Shown here piece after piece: positions 1-7,976 of a stretch of DNA of 17,329 bases; the stretch's first letter is position 1, and every line of letters begins with the position of its first letter. The stretch comes from Candidatus Aminicenantota bacterium (lineage in GTDB: Bacteria > Acidobacteriota > Aminicenantia > Aminicenantales > JAFGAV01). The DNA lies in contig VGJG01000003.1 in the NCBI GenBank assembly GCA_016867615.1, positions 1 through 17,329 of the forward strand, given 5' to 3'. The notes below the pieces were generated by a model. The model was not told where the DNA came from and ran no database searches. It saw only the letters and a program-made list of their open reading frames with translations. Both the position numbers and the translations under genes were made by a program.

Positions 1-2013
1 GGGAACGGGCGTCCCCGCTACGAGGTCGTGCTCGACGAATCCGTGATCCCGGCCCGCCTGAGGGACGCCCTGGCCGGGGACCGTATCCGCCGGGTCGTTT
101 TCATCGGTCAGGGCACGGCCGGAGTCGCCGCCCGAGCCTGCGCCGACATCCTGAGGAGCTGCCTCGACGACTCCTCGATCCAGGTCCAGTCCATGAAAGC
201 CTCGGAGCTGAGCGTCCTGGCCCCGGGCCGCCGGGATGACCCGCCGCGTCTCGAGGACACGCTCGTCGTGGCCATCAGCCAGTCGGGGACGACCGCCGAC
301 ACCAACCGGACGATCGACCTCGTCCGCGCGCGCGGCGCCCACACCCTGGCCGTGGTCAACCGCCGCGACTCGGACCTGACCTTCAAGGTCGAGGGGGTGC
401 TCTACACCTCGAGCGGGCGCGACGTCGAGATGTCCGTGGCCTCGACCAAGGCGTTCTACGCCCAGATCGTGGCCGGCGCGCTCCTGGGAACGGAGCTGGC
501 GCGCCTCGCGGGTCGGCGCGACGCGGAATATGTCTCCGGCCGGGTCGGGCTGCTCCTCGGGCTGCCGGAGGCCATGCGCCGGGTGCTCGCCGGCCGGGGA
601 CGGATCGAGGAATCGGCCCGGAGGACCGCCCTGCGCCGGACCTACTGGGCCGTGGTGGGCAGCGGGCCGAACAAGGCGGCGGCCGACGAGATCCGCATCA
701 AGCTCTCCGAGCTCTGCTACAAGACCATTTCCTCGGATTACGTCGAGGACAAAAAGCACATCGACCTTTCCTCCGAGCCCCTGATCATCGTCTGCGCCGC
801 GGGCGCTCCCGAGACCGCGCTCTGCGACCTGGTCAAGGAGACGGCCATCTTCCGGGCGCACAAGGCCGTTCCCCTGGTCATCGCCGATGAGGACGAGGAC
901 CGTTTCGCGCCCTACGCCGAGGACGTCTTTCCCGTTCCGCGCCTCGAGGCGCACCTGGCCCCCGTGGTGACGACCCTGGCCGGTCATCTGTGGGGCTACT
1001 ACGCCGCCCTGGCCATCAACGACGGGGCGAAGTTCCTGGACGATTTCCGGAGGGATCTCGACGCCGCCCTGGAGAGAAGCGCGGCCCGGGGGCTGGATGT
1101 TTACGACCTGATCGTCGACCTCTCCTTCCGGGAATTCATGACCGGCTTCTACGCGGAGCTGAGAAAGAAAGAGAGGGCAGGCCGGCTGCCGACGGCCTCG
1201 GGCTTCGACCGCCCGGCCGACCTGCTCCTGCTGCTCAAGTACCTCTCCGGTAGGCTGCCCGCCGCGGACTTCGAACTCGATTTCGGCGTCAAGGGCACGG
1301 CCCTCAACATGCTACAGGCGCTCCGGACCGGGCTGGCCGAGGCCGTCAACCGTCTTTCGCGGCCCGTGGACGCCATCCGGCATCAGGCCAAGACCGTGAC
1401 CGTGGGCACGAGCCGCATCAGCGACAGGCTGGAGGGCTTGCTCTTCGACGCCCTGGAGGACCACGGCGTGCACGCCTCGCAGCTCACCGCCCGGAACATC
1501 CACGTCCTCAAGAACCTTCAGGCAATCGTGGCGGGCATCACCGGGTCCTCCTTTTATTGGATCGACGGCCTGAACCTCCTGGGCGAGCCCACCGAACGAT
1601 CGACGATCGAGGTCCGGCGCAAGGGCGGAACGCTCCGGAACATTCCCTCCCGCGTGGAAAGCGACAACCGTCTCCAGGGCACGAAGAGCATCATCGTCCG
1701 GCAGGGAAATGTCTACATCGGCCGCGGCCGCAAGGACGGGCTGAGCATCCTGGTCGTCCCCGTGCTGTCGCCTTCCCCGTCCCGGCCGAACATGATCGAA
1801 TTCCTCCTCCTGCTGCACGTCGTCTTCCGGGACCGCGTGCCGCTCGGGGCCAGGGTCAAGGCCCTGGGGGGGAAGTACGAGCACATCAAAAACATCGTCC
1901 TGGAGACGAGGGGTTCATGGGACGACGGCTGGCTCGAGGCCGTTCCCATAGATGACCTCTTCGGCCTCTCGGCGGAAAAGGTGGCCGAGTCGCTTCCGAT
2001 CCTAAAAACCTGA
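1..2013 (+). CDS. glmS: GlmS-type glutamine--fructose-6-phosphate aminotransferase (isomerase part), 5'-truncated, with extra C-terminal modules
   Basis: The frame is open from base 1, so 670 residues are visible and the start lies upstream; the glutaminase half is expected there. GlmS makes glucosamine-6-phosphate from fructose-6-phosphate and glutamine in the cytoplasm, for cell-wall and LPS precursors. Numbering from base 1, the first SIS domain has SQSGTT at 93-98 and a VASTKAF motif. The second has E230, K234, E237 and H253, with the same spacing as E. coli E481, K485, E488 and H504. The usual C-terminal lysine motif (AKTVTV, K464, like E. coli K603) is also present. It lies 211 residues after the histidine instead of 99, and about 206 more residues follow it, so the protein carries a roughly 112-residue insertion and a long tail. 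The KHGP motif around the histidine is KKHID here. The gene ends convergently over the stop of the minus-strand remnant. A different SIS-family sugar isomerase is possible. Confidence 0.72.
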   Translation, partial: GNGRPRYEVVLDESVIPARLRDALAGDRIRRVVFIGQGTAGVAARACADILRSCLDDSSIQVQSMKASELSVLAPGRRDDPPRLEDTLVVAISQSGTTADTNRTIDLVRARGAHTLAVVNRRDSDLTFKVEGVLYTSSGRDVEMSVASTKAFYAQIVAGALLGTELARLAGRRDAEYVSGRVGLLLGLPEAMRRVLAGRGRIEESARRTALRRTYWAVVGSGPNKAAADEIRIKLSELCYKTISSDYVEDKKHIDLSSEPLIIVCAAGAPETALCDLVKETAIFRAHKAVPLVIADEDEDRFAPYAEDVFPVPRLEAHLAPVVTTLAGHLWGYYAALAINDGAKFLDDFRRDLDAALERSAARGLDVYDLIVDLSFREFMTGFYAELRKKERAGRLPTASGFDRPADLLLLLKYLSGRLPAADFELDFGVKGTALNMLQALRTGLAEAVNRLSRPVDAIRHQAKTVTVGTSRISDRLEGLLFDALEDHGVHASQLTARNIHVLKNLQAIVAGITGSSFYWIDGLNLLGEPTERSTIEVRRKGGTLRNIPSRVESDNRLQGTKSIIVRQGNVYIGRGRKDGLSILVVPVLSPSPSRPNMIEFLLLLHVVFRDRVPLGARVKALGGKYEHIKNIVLETRGSWDDGWLEAVPIDDLFGLSAEKVAESLPILKT

Positions 2014-2467
2014 GCGAAGCTCGTCCATGTCGCCCACGACCTCGAGACCCGCAAAACTCCCCGTTCCCTGAAACAGGGGGAGAGTCCTCCTCCCGTCCCT
2101 CCGGCCGAGCGCGACCTCGACGACCGCCGACAGGGTCTCGCGGAGACGCCTCTCCATGGCGCCCTGGACCGGCGAGGCGAGCGCGGCTCCGGCCGCCCGA
2201 GAAATCGACTTCGCGGCCGTCGAGAGCCAAACGCCCCTCGAGGTCGTGTCCGAAGCTCAGGACGCCGTGATAGCATTCCATGTTCGGCGCGAAGGCGTAC
2301 CAGCCCATGGCCCCCGGGGAGAAAAGCCTGACCGGCCAGGGCCGGAGGCCCAGGAAGCGGAGTGTTCCCAGGATCGCTCCGCCCGGGCCGGCGGCGTCGA
2401 GCCCGGCGCCGTCCAGAGTGAAACGGCTCCGTCCCAGAGAGAGATCGAAGCGGAATTTACAGAGAAT
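2002..2467 (-). pseudogene. Decayed tocopherol-cyclase-like gene (N-terminus and middle lost, frame changed)
   Basis: Read on the minus strand from 2467 to 2189, the sequence encodes 93 codons including LFSPGAMGWYAFAPNMECYH and DFSGG. These resemble the core of the tocopherol cyclase-like family, where I recall the second motif continuing as GYIEKDWG. That continuation is missing. After one extra base at 2188 a different frame (2187-2002) encodes 61 codons with PVQGAMERRLRETL and GTGSFAGLEVVGD, which resemble the family's C-terminus, and then a stop at 2002-2004. A stop codon at 2468-2470 closes the frame upstream, and no N-terminal portion is visible. So about half of an expected protein of roughly 300 residues remains, with an internal deletion at about 2188. 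The stop overlaps the end of the glmS-like gene by a few bases, as expected of a formerly functional convergent neighbour. Family assignment is from remembered motifs. A misassembly is an alternative to decay. Confidence 0.68.
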
Positions 2468-2494
2468 TTACCCCCTCTTCATCATTTCTTAACA
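2456..2494 (+). promoter_or_regulatory. Putative Pho box: four direct repeats with 11-bp period
   Basis: Hexamers TTTACA (2456), TTTACC (2467), TTCATC (2478) and TTAACA (2489) start exactly 11 bp apart. PhoB/PhoP regulators bind direct repeats with this period; the Bacillus PhoP half-site is TT(A/T/C)ACA and the E. coli one is CTGTCAT. The array ends about 50 bp before the porin start and precedes porin, pst and phoU genes, which are typical phosphate-starvation targets. A weak -10 (TACCCT, 2504-2509) sits at the distance seen in PhoB-activated promoters. The repeat is seen; the regulator is inferred, and no phoB or phoR is in the window. Confidence 0.6.
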
Positions 2495-2533
2495 GGGAAG
2501 AATTACCCTGTGGCCGAATGGAAACTCAAAAAA

Positions 2534-2539
2534 AAGGAG
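2534..2539 (+). promoter_or_regulatory. Ribosome binding site that decides the porin start
   Basis: AAGGAG is followed by an ATG only one base later (2541) and by an in-frame GTG seven bases later (2547). The normal spacing points to GTG 2547 as the true start. Confidence 0.6.
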
Positions 2540-2546
2540 AATGCAC

Positions 2547-3611
2547 GTGAACAGAACCGCGCTCACGGCCGTCCTGGCCGCGCTGGCCGTGGCTCTGGCC
2601 GCCCTGGCGACCCCGCTCCAGGCGCAACAGAGCTTCGGCACGACCATCTTTTTTGATTATGTCTTTTTTCTGTCGGACAACGGGCCCCTAACCTCGAACG
2701 ACCTGAACAACCAGTTCAGCTTCCGCCGGGCTTATTTCACCTACGAGAACCGTTGGGGCGATTTGCGCTTCCGCTTCCGTTACGACGCGGACAACACGGC
2801 CAACGTCACTTCGGTCAACTTCGCCAAGTCCTCGACGAGCACGGACGGCAAGCTCCGGCCCTACATGAAACACCTCTACATGCAATACGACAACCTCCTG
2901 CCCAACTCCTCGATCAAGGTCGGCATGGCCGACACCCTGACCTTCAAGCCGGCCGAGGACCGCTGGGGCTTCCGCAGCGTGGCCAAGACCCTCATGGACA
3001 ACTTCCGGGACGTCACCGGGGTGAGCATCAGCGCCACCTCGGCCGACCTGGGCGCGAGTCTGACCGGAACTATGACCAAGTACTTCAAGTACGGGGTCAT
3101 GGTCACCAACGGCATCCATTACACCAGCGTCGAAAAGGACAAATACAAACAGATCATGTTCCAGGGCACGGTCGTGCCCCTCGCCGGCTTCTCCCTGGTG
3201 GGCTACATGGATTACGAGAAGCTGTCCCAGGACGAAGAAGCCAAGACCACCAAGCTCGACGCCAACTTCGAGATGGTCAAGAACCTGACCGTAGTCTTCG
3301 AGTGGTTCGCCTACGACAACGACAAATCCAAGCTGGCCGACGGGACGCACTTCGATATGCAGGGCTGGTCGCTGTTCGGCCGCTACATCGTCAAGCCGGG
3401 CAAGCTGACCCTGTTCGGCCGCTACGACCAGTACGAGCCCAATACAAAGGTCGGCGACGACAAGGTCGGCCTGGTCATCGCCGGTTTCGAGTGGCAGCCC
3501 ACGGACAAGGCCGCCCTGAAGATCCAACCCAACGTGTGGTATTACACGTATGAGAATCCCGACAAGAAGAACGACGTCGTGGCGGTCATGACCTTCTTCT
3601 GGTCGTTCTAG
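2547..3611 (+). CDS. Outer-membrane porin, probably phosphate-associated (OprO/OprP-like)
   Basis: A 354-aa protein from GTG 2547, chosen by ribosome-binding-site spacing over ATG 2541. Residues 1-27 form a signal peptide with a hydrophobic Ala/Leu core, cleaved near LQAQ. The mature protein alternates aromatic and polar residues in many short strands (YFTYENRWG, RFRFRYD, SLFGRYIV, LTLFGRYDQY) and ends in Phe (FFWSF), the usual C-terminal signal for beta-barrel insertion. These features indicate a porin of the type found beside Pst transporters, admitting phosphate or other anions through the outer membrane. It is first in the operon, 25 bp ahead of pstS and directly downstream of the Pho box. 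Phosphate specificity is inferred from position only, since I cannot identify the lysine ladder typical of OprP. Confidence 0.75.
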   Translation: MNRTALTAVLAALAVALAALATPLQAQQSFGTTIFFDYVFFLSDNGPLTSNDLNNQFSFRRAYFTYENRWGDLRFRFRYDADNTANVTSVNFAKSSTSTDGKLRPYMKHLYMQYDNLLPNSSIKVGMADTLTFKPAEDRWGFRSVAKTLMDNFRDVTGVSISATSADLGASLTGTMTKYFKYGVMVTNGIHYTSVEKDKYKQIMFQGTVVPLAGFSLVGYMDYEKLSQDEEAKTTKLDANFEMVKNLTVVFEWFAYDNDKSKLADGTHFDMQGWSLFGRYIVKPGKLTLFGRYDQYEPNTKVGDDKVGLVIAGFEWQPTDKAALKIQPNVWYYTYENPDKKNDVVAVMTFFWSF

Positions 3612-3636
3612 GGACAAGGAAAAAAGGAGAAATATC

Positions 3637-4542
3637 ATGAATATGAAAAGAGTCCTCATCATCGGCCTTCTCAGCGGCCTGCTCGTCGCGGCCGCCGGGA
3701 GCCTCTTCGCCCAGAGGGCGAAGATGATCCAGGTCAAGGGCTCCGACACCATGGTCAACCTCGTCCAGATTATGGCCGAGGAGTACATGGACAAGAATCC
3801 CGGCGCCATGCTGGCCGTGCTGGGCGGCGGGTCCGGGACGGGCATCTCCGGGCTGATCAACCAGACCTGCGACCTGGCCAACAGCTCCCGGGAGTGGAAG
3901 CAGTCCGAGATCGCCCAGGCTTGGGAAAAGGGCGTCAAGCCCCGCATCTTCGTCATCGCCGTCGACGGGCTGAGCGTCATCGTCAACGCCAAGAACCCGG
4001 TGGAGAAGCTGACCCTGGCCCAGCTGGGCGCGATCTACCGCGGCGAGGTCAAGAACTGGAAGGCCGTGGGCGGGCCGGACAAGAAGGTCTCCCTCTACGG
4101 CCGGCAGTCCAATTCCGGCACTTACGTCTTCATGCAGGAGTTCGTCCTGGGCAACAGGAACTACTCCACGGACATGAAAGAAATGAACGGCAACGCCCAG
4201 ATCATCGAGGGCGTCATCGCCGACGAGGGGTCGATCGGCTACGTGGGCGTCGGTTACCTGTACGACGAAGAGGGCCGGATCCGCAAGGGTCTGAAGATCG
4301 TGCCCGTCGCCAAGGACGACAAGTCCCCGGCCTTCATGCCTACGGACAAGGCGGCCGTGGACAGCGGCGATTATCCCGTGGCCCGGCCCCTCTACCAGGC
4401 CACGAACGGCAAGCCCGGCGCGGCCGTGGCGGCCTTCATCCGCTACGAGATGAGCCCCGAGGGCCAGAAGGTCGTCGAGCGGGAGGGCTTCTTCGCCATC
4501 AGCCCCAAGCACATCGCGGAGAACGAGAAAAATCTCAGGTAG
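3637..4542 (+). CDS. pstS: Periplasmic phosphate-binding protein PstS
   Basis: A 301-aa substrate-binding protein of the high-affinity phosphate ABC transporter. A signal peptide (residues 1 to about 26, cleavage at LFA-Q) has no lipobox cysteine, so the protein should be soluble in the periplasm. Family motifs follow: KGSDTM near the mature N-terminus, GGGSGTGISGL, the SNSGTYVFMQEF segment that helps bind the phosphate oxygens, and GSIGYVGVGY. Length is normal for the family. AAGGAG at 3624-3629 lies seven bases before ATG 3637. It follows the porin by 25 bp. A strong hairpin directly downstream separates it from pstC, which fits the usual need for more PstS than membrane components. Confidence 0.95.
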   Translation: MNMKRVLIIGLLSGLLVAAAGSLFAQRAKMIQVKGSDTMVNLVQIMAEEYMDKNPGAMLAVLGGGSGTGISGLINQTCDLANSSREWKQSEIAQAWEKGVKPRIFVIAVDGLSVIVNAKNPVEKLTLAQLGAIYRGEVKNWKAVGGPDKKVSLYGRQSNSGTYVFMQEFVLGNRNYSTDMKEMNGNAQIIEGVIADEGSIGYVGVGYLYDEEGRIRKGLKIVPVAKDDKSPAFMPTDKAAVDSGDYPVARPLYQATNGKPGAAVAAFIRYEMSPEGQKVVEREGFFAISPKHIAENEKNLR

Positions 4543-4557
4543 TTTGCACGGTTTTCG

Positions 4558-4591
4558 GGAGCCGGGCGGCCTTCCCCAACCGCCCGGCTCC
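4558..4591 (+). terminator. Hairpin between pstS and pstC, likely partial terminator or mRNA stabiliser
   Basis: A perfect stem pairs 4558-4569 with 4580-4591 (12 bp, almost all G-C: GGAGCCGGGCGG with its complement) around a 10-nt loop. A pyrimidine-rich tract with T runs follows (4595-4605) but not a clean U-tract. The placement 16 bp after the pstS stop is typical of elements that raise PstS level relative to the downstream genes. Confidence 0.6.
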
Positions 4592-4603
4592 TCACTTTTC
4601 TCT

Positions 4604-4632
4604 TTCCCGTTGGAATTCCAAAGCTATATAAT
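4604..4632 (+). promoter_or_regulatory. Possible internal promoter for pstCAB-phoU
   Basis: A perfect -10 hexamer TATAAT occurs at 4627-4632 in an otherwise GC-rich region, with only a weak -35 (TTCCCG, 4604-4609) 17 bp upstream. It lies after the hairpin and 20 bp before the pstC start, so a transcript from it would have a very short leader. Confidence 0.4.
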
Positions 4633-4652
4633 AGGTCAAACACGCGACAGCC

Positions 4653-5573
4653 ATGAGCCCCCTCAAAGATCCGGCCCGAACGATTCAAAGAAAATGGGCT
4701 GCGGCCAAGGAATCGGCCATCAAGGCCTTCTTCTTCGTCAACGGCATAGCGGCCGTCGTCGTCCTCCTCGGGATTTTCGGGGTCCTTCTCTACACCTCGG
4801 TGCCCGCCTTCCGCGAGATCGACCTGAAGGAATTCCTGGGTAATACCGTTTGGGACCCGACTTCGCCCGAGAAGGCCGAGTACGGCATCCTGTCCATGCT
4901 GGCCAGCACCTTCCTGGTCACCATCGGCGCGCTGGCGATCGCCGTACCCGTCGGCATCGGCGTGGCCGCCTATCTGTCCGACGTGGCTCACTGGCGCGTC
5001 CGGGAGATCGTCAAGCCCATCGTCGAGATCCTGGCCGGCATCCCCTCGGTCGTGGTCGGCTTCCTGGGCATCGTGCTCTTCGGGCCGGCCATCGCCAAGA
5101 TCTTCGGGATTGCCCACGGCCTGAACGCCCTGAACGGCAGCGTCCTCCTGGCGATCATGTCGCTGCCGACGATCATCAGCATTTCCGAGGATTCCCTGAA
5201 CGCCGTGCCTACGGCCTACGCCGAGGCCTCCTACGGCCTGGGGGCCACGCGCTGGCAGACCCTCGTTCGGGTCAAGATCCCGGCGGCGCTCTCGGGCATC
5301 ATCGCCGCGGTCATGCTGGGCATGGGCCGGGCCATCGGCGAGACGATGACCGTCCTCATGGCCACGGGCAACGCCCGCTCGTTCCCTACGGGGATTTTCG
5401 AGTCCGTGAGGACGATGACGGCCAACATCGCCATCGAGCTGGGCGAAGTCCCGTACCACACCACGCATTACTACGCCCTGTTCGCCATCGGCCTGGTCCT
5501 GTTCGTCATCACCTTCCTGGTGAACATGGCCGCGGACATCGTCCTGCGCAAGTATCAGGAGAGAGAGCAATGA
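4653..5573 (+). CDS. pstC: Phosphate ABC transporter permease PstC
   Basis: A 306-aa inner-membrane permease. It has an N-terminal membrane segment (about residues 24-50), a periplasmic loop with a WDPTSPEKAEYGI stretch typical of PstC, and then the binding-protein-dependent transport domain with about five more hydrophobic segments. The EAA loop that contacts PstB begins at E191 (EASYGLGATRWQTL), followed by GMGRAIGETMTVLMATGN, a strong PstC/PstA family signature. No ribosome binding site precedes ATG 4653, and only a -10-like TATAAT lies upstream, so translation may start from a very short leader. Its stop overlaps the pstA start by four bases (ATGA), which implies translational coupling. 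Confidence 0.95.
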   Translation: MSPLKDPARTIQRKWAAAKESAIKAFFFVNGIAAVVVLLGIFGVLLYTSVPAFREIDLKEFLGNTVWDPTSPEKAEYGILSMLASTFLVTIGALAIAVPVGIGVAAYLSDVAHWRVREIVKPIVEILAGIPSVVVGFLGIVLFGPAIAKIFGIAHGLNALNGSVLLAIMSLPTIISISEDSLNAVPTAYAEASYGLGATRWQTLVRVKIPAALSGIIAAVMLGMGRAIGETMTVLMATGNARSFPTGIFESVRTMTANIAIELGEVPYHTTHYYALFAIGLVLFVITFLVNMAADIVLRKYQEREQ

Positions 5574-6427
5574 AGCGCAAGGTCTTCCAGTTCCTGGGTT
5601 TCATGCTCCTGCGGACCTGCCTCTATATCGTCCTGGCCGTGCTCCTGCTCTTTCTGTATGACATCATCCGCAAGGGCGGGGGAGCGATCTCCTGGGAATT
5701 CCTCAGCCAGCCTCCACGCCGGGGTATGACCGAGGGGGGGATCTTCCCGGCCATCTTCGGCACCTTCCTGGTGACGATGATCACCTCCGTGCTGGCCGTG
5801 CCCATGGGCATGTTCGCCGCCATCTACCTCAACGAGTACGCCCGGCAGACGCGACTGACCCGTCTCCTCCGGCTGGCCATCCGGAACCTCTCGGGCGTGC
5901 CGTCGATCGTCTACGGGTTGTTCGGCGTCATCCTCTTCGTCAACATCTTCGCCTTCGGCACCTCAATCCTCTCGGCCGGCCTGACCCTCGGCCTTCTGAC
6001 TTTGCCCTGGACGATCACCGCCTCCGAGGAGGCCCTCAAGACCGTGCCCAACTCCTACCGTGAGGGCGCCCTGGCCCTGGGGGCCACGAAGTGGCAGTCC
6101 ATCAGGACCAACGTCCTGCCCTATGCCCTGCCGGGCATGCTGACCGGAACGGTGCTGGGGCTGGCCCGGGCGGCGGGCGAGACGGCGCCCATCATGTTCA
6201 CCGGCGCGGCCTTCTTCCTGCCCATTCTGCCCAAGTCCCTGGGGGACCAGTTCATGGCCCTGCCCTACCACCTGTACATCATGGCCACCCAGCATCACAA
6301 CATCCTCAAGGTCCGGCCCCTGGCCTACGCCACGGCCCTGGTGCTCATCGTCCTGGTCCTGGGGATGAACATGACGGCCGTCGTCATCCGCTACCGCCTG
6401 AGGCGCAAGAGAAGGATGGGATCATGA
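5570..6427 (+). CDS. pstA: Phosphate ABC transporter permease PstA
   Basis: A 285-aa partner of PstC that forms the inner-membrane phosphate channel. A long N-terminal membrane helix (about residues 8-30) is followed by a short loop ([19 protein letters not shown], characteristic of PstA) and the permease domain. The EAA loop starts at E165 ([14 protein letters not shown]), and [15 protein letters not shown] is the family signature. It ends in a basic RLRRKRR tail on the cytoplasmic side. Start and stop overlap pstC and pstB by four bases each, so the three genes are translated as a coupled block. Confidence 0.95.
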   Translation: MKRKVFQFLGFMLLRTCLYIVLAVLLLFLYDIIRKGGGAISWEFLSQPPRRGMTEGGIFPAIFGTFLVTMITSVLAVPMGMFAAIYLNEYARQTRLTRLLRLAIRNLSGVPSIVYGLFGVILFVNIFAFGTSILSAGLTLGLLTLPWTITASEEALKTVPNSYREGALALGATKWQSIRTNVLPYALPGMLTGTVLGLARAAGETAPIMFTGAAFFLPILPKSLGDQFMALPYHLYIMATQHHNILKVRPLAYATALVLIVLVLGMNMTAVVIRYRLRRKRRMGS

Positions 6428-7185
6428 GTGAACTGCTGAAGATCCGGACCGAGAACCTCGATTTCTACTACGGCGCCAAGCAGGCGCTCAAGGGCGTGAA
6501 CCTCGACTGCCCCGAGAAGCGCGTCACGGCCATCATCGGCCCCTCGGGCTGCGGCAAGTCCACCCTCATCCGGACCCTGAACAGGATGAACGACGTCATT
6601 CCCGGAGCGCGGGCCGCGGGCCGGGTGCTGATCGACGGCCTGGACGTCCTGTCGCCGAAGATGGACGTCGTCGAGCTGAGGCGCGCCGTGGGCATGGTCT
6701 TCCAGAAGCCCAACCCCTTCCCCAAGTCGATTTTCGACAACATCGCTTACGGGCTGCGCATCAACGGCCTCCGGGACAGGCAGAAGCTGGCCGAGGTCGT
6801 GGAGCGGAGCCTCCGGGGCGCGGCCCTCTGGGAGGAGGTCAAGGACAGGCTCCGGGACAACGCCTTCTCCCTCTCCGGGGGGCAGCAGCAGCGGCTGTGC
6901 ATCGCCCGGGCTTTGGCCGTCGAGCCCGAGGTCATCCTCTTCGACGAGCCCTGCTCGGCCATCGACCCCATCGCCACGGCAAAGATCGAGGAGCTCATCT
7001 TCAAGCTCAAGGAAACCTACACCGTGGTCATCGTCACCCACAACATGCAGCAGGCGGCCCGCGTCTCGGATTTCACGGCCTTCATGATGCTCGGGGAGAT
7101 GGTCGAGTACGGCCGGACGGACAGGATCTTCACCAACCCGGCCAACAAGCTGACCGAGGACTACATCACCGGACGGTTCGGGTAA
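6424..7185 (+). CDS. pstB: Phosphate ABC transporter ATP-binding protein PstB
   Basis: A 253-aa ATPase that powers phosphate import through PstC-PstA. All nucleotide-binding motifs are intact: Walker [10 protein letters not shown] at 39-47, Q-loop in [12 protein letters not shown], signature LSGGQQQR at 150-157, Walker B ending in D174-E175 (DEPCSAIDP, the PstB form of the D-loop) and switch histidine H206 (VTHNMQQA). The start is fixed at ATG 6424 by the four-base overlap with the pstA stop and by the conserved N-terminus; the open frame extends far upstream without meaning. phoU follows after 23 bp. Confidence 0.96.
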   Translation: MSELLKIRTENLDFYYGAKQALKGVNLDCPEKRVTAIIGPSGCGKSTLIRTLNRMNDVIPGARAAGRVLIDGLDVLSPKMDVVELRRAVGMVFQKPNPFPKSIFDNIAYGLRINGLRDRQKLAEVVERSLRGAALWEEVKDRLRDNAFSLSGGQQQRLCIARALAVEPEVILFDEPCSAIDPIATAKIEELIFKLKETYTVVIVTHNMQQAARVSDFTAFMMLGEMVEYGRTDRIFTNPANKLTEDYITGRFG

Positions 7186-7208
7186 ACGGCCCCGGCCGAG
7201 GAGGCGAC

Positions 7209-7898
7209 ATGGAACGTCAATTCGACGAGGATCTCAAGAACCTCAGGGCGCTGCTCATGCGCATGGCTTCGCTGGTCGAGGAGTCGATCACCCAGGCCGT
7301 CCTGGCGCTCAAGGCGAACGACGAACGGGCGGCCCGCCAGGTCCTGGAGCGCGAGGAGGAAGTCAACCTCCTGGACATCGAGGTCGACGGGGCCTGCCTC
7401 AGGCTCCTGGCCCTCAAGCAGCCCATGGCCGGGGACCTGCGCTTCATCACCTCGGCCATGAAGATCGGGGAGGAGCTGGAGCGCATGGGGGACCTGGCGG
7501 TCAACATCGCCGAGCGGACGCTGGAGCTCATCAAACTCCCGCCGCTCAAGCCTCTCATCGACATCCCCCGCATGGCCGCCCTGGCCCAGGCCATGGTCCG
7601 GGACGTGATCAGCGCCTTCGTCACCGGGAACGAAAAATTGGCCCGGGAGGTCTGCTGCCGGGATGACGAGGTGGACGAGCTCAACGACCAGATCTTCCGC
7701 GAGCTCCTGACCTACATGATGCAGGACTCGGGCAACATCGCCCGGGCGGTGGGCCTGATCCTCATCGGGCGGCACCTGGAGCGGATCGCCGACCATGCCA
7801 CGAACATCGGCGAGGCCGTTTTTTATCTCGTGGAGGGCAAGACGATCAAGCACCACATCGAGACCAGGGACCGGAAGAACATCAAGCTCACTTGTTGA
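7209..7898 (+). CDS. phoU: Phosphate signalling regulator PhoU
   Basis: A 229-aa cytoplasmic all-helical protein with two PhoU repeats. Each repeat has the metal-binding signature: EELERMGDLAVNI (E91, D95) and RHLERIADHATNIGE (E191, D195). In characterised bacteria PhoU joins the Pst transporter to the PhoR sensor kinase and shuts off the Pho regulon when phosphate is plentiful. GAGGAGG at 7198-7204 lies four bases ahead of ATG 7209. It is the last gene of the pst block, and the next gene begins 78 bp later. Confidence 0.95.
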   Translation: MERQFDEDLKNLRALLMRMASLVEESITQAVLALKANDERAARQVLEREEEVNLLDIEVDGACLRLLALKQPMAGDLRFITSAMKIGEELERMGDLAVNIAERTLELIKLPPLKPLIDIPRMAALAQAMVRDVISAFVTGNEKLAREVCCRDDEVDELNDQIFRELLTYMMQDSGNIARAVGLILIGRHLERIADHATNIGEAVFYLVEGKTIKHHIETRDRKNIKLTC

Positions 7899-7976
7899 GA
7901 CGCCGCCTTGCGGCCCGGCACGCAGAGGGCCGTGTGCTCCTTCGGCTGACGGCTTGGGGATGAGAAAGGCCGAGTT

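Noticed and set aside
2541..2546. ATG 2541 as the porin start
   Set aside because: It lies one base after AAGGAG; GTG 2547 has normal spacing.
2156..2656. Plus-strand open frames between glmS and the porin
   Set aside because: They are antisense to the tocopherol-cyclase-like remnant and run out of frame into the porin; no ribosome binding site or family motif supports them.
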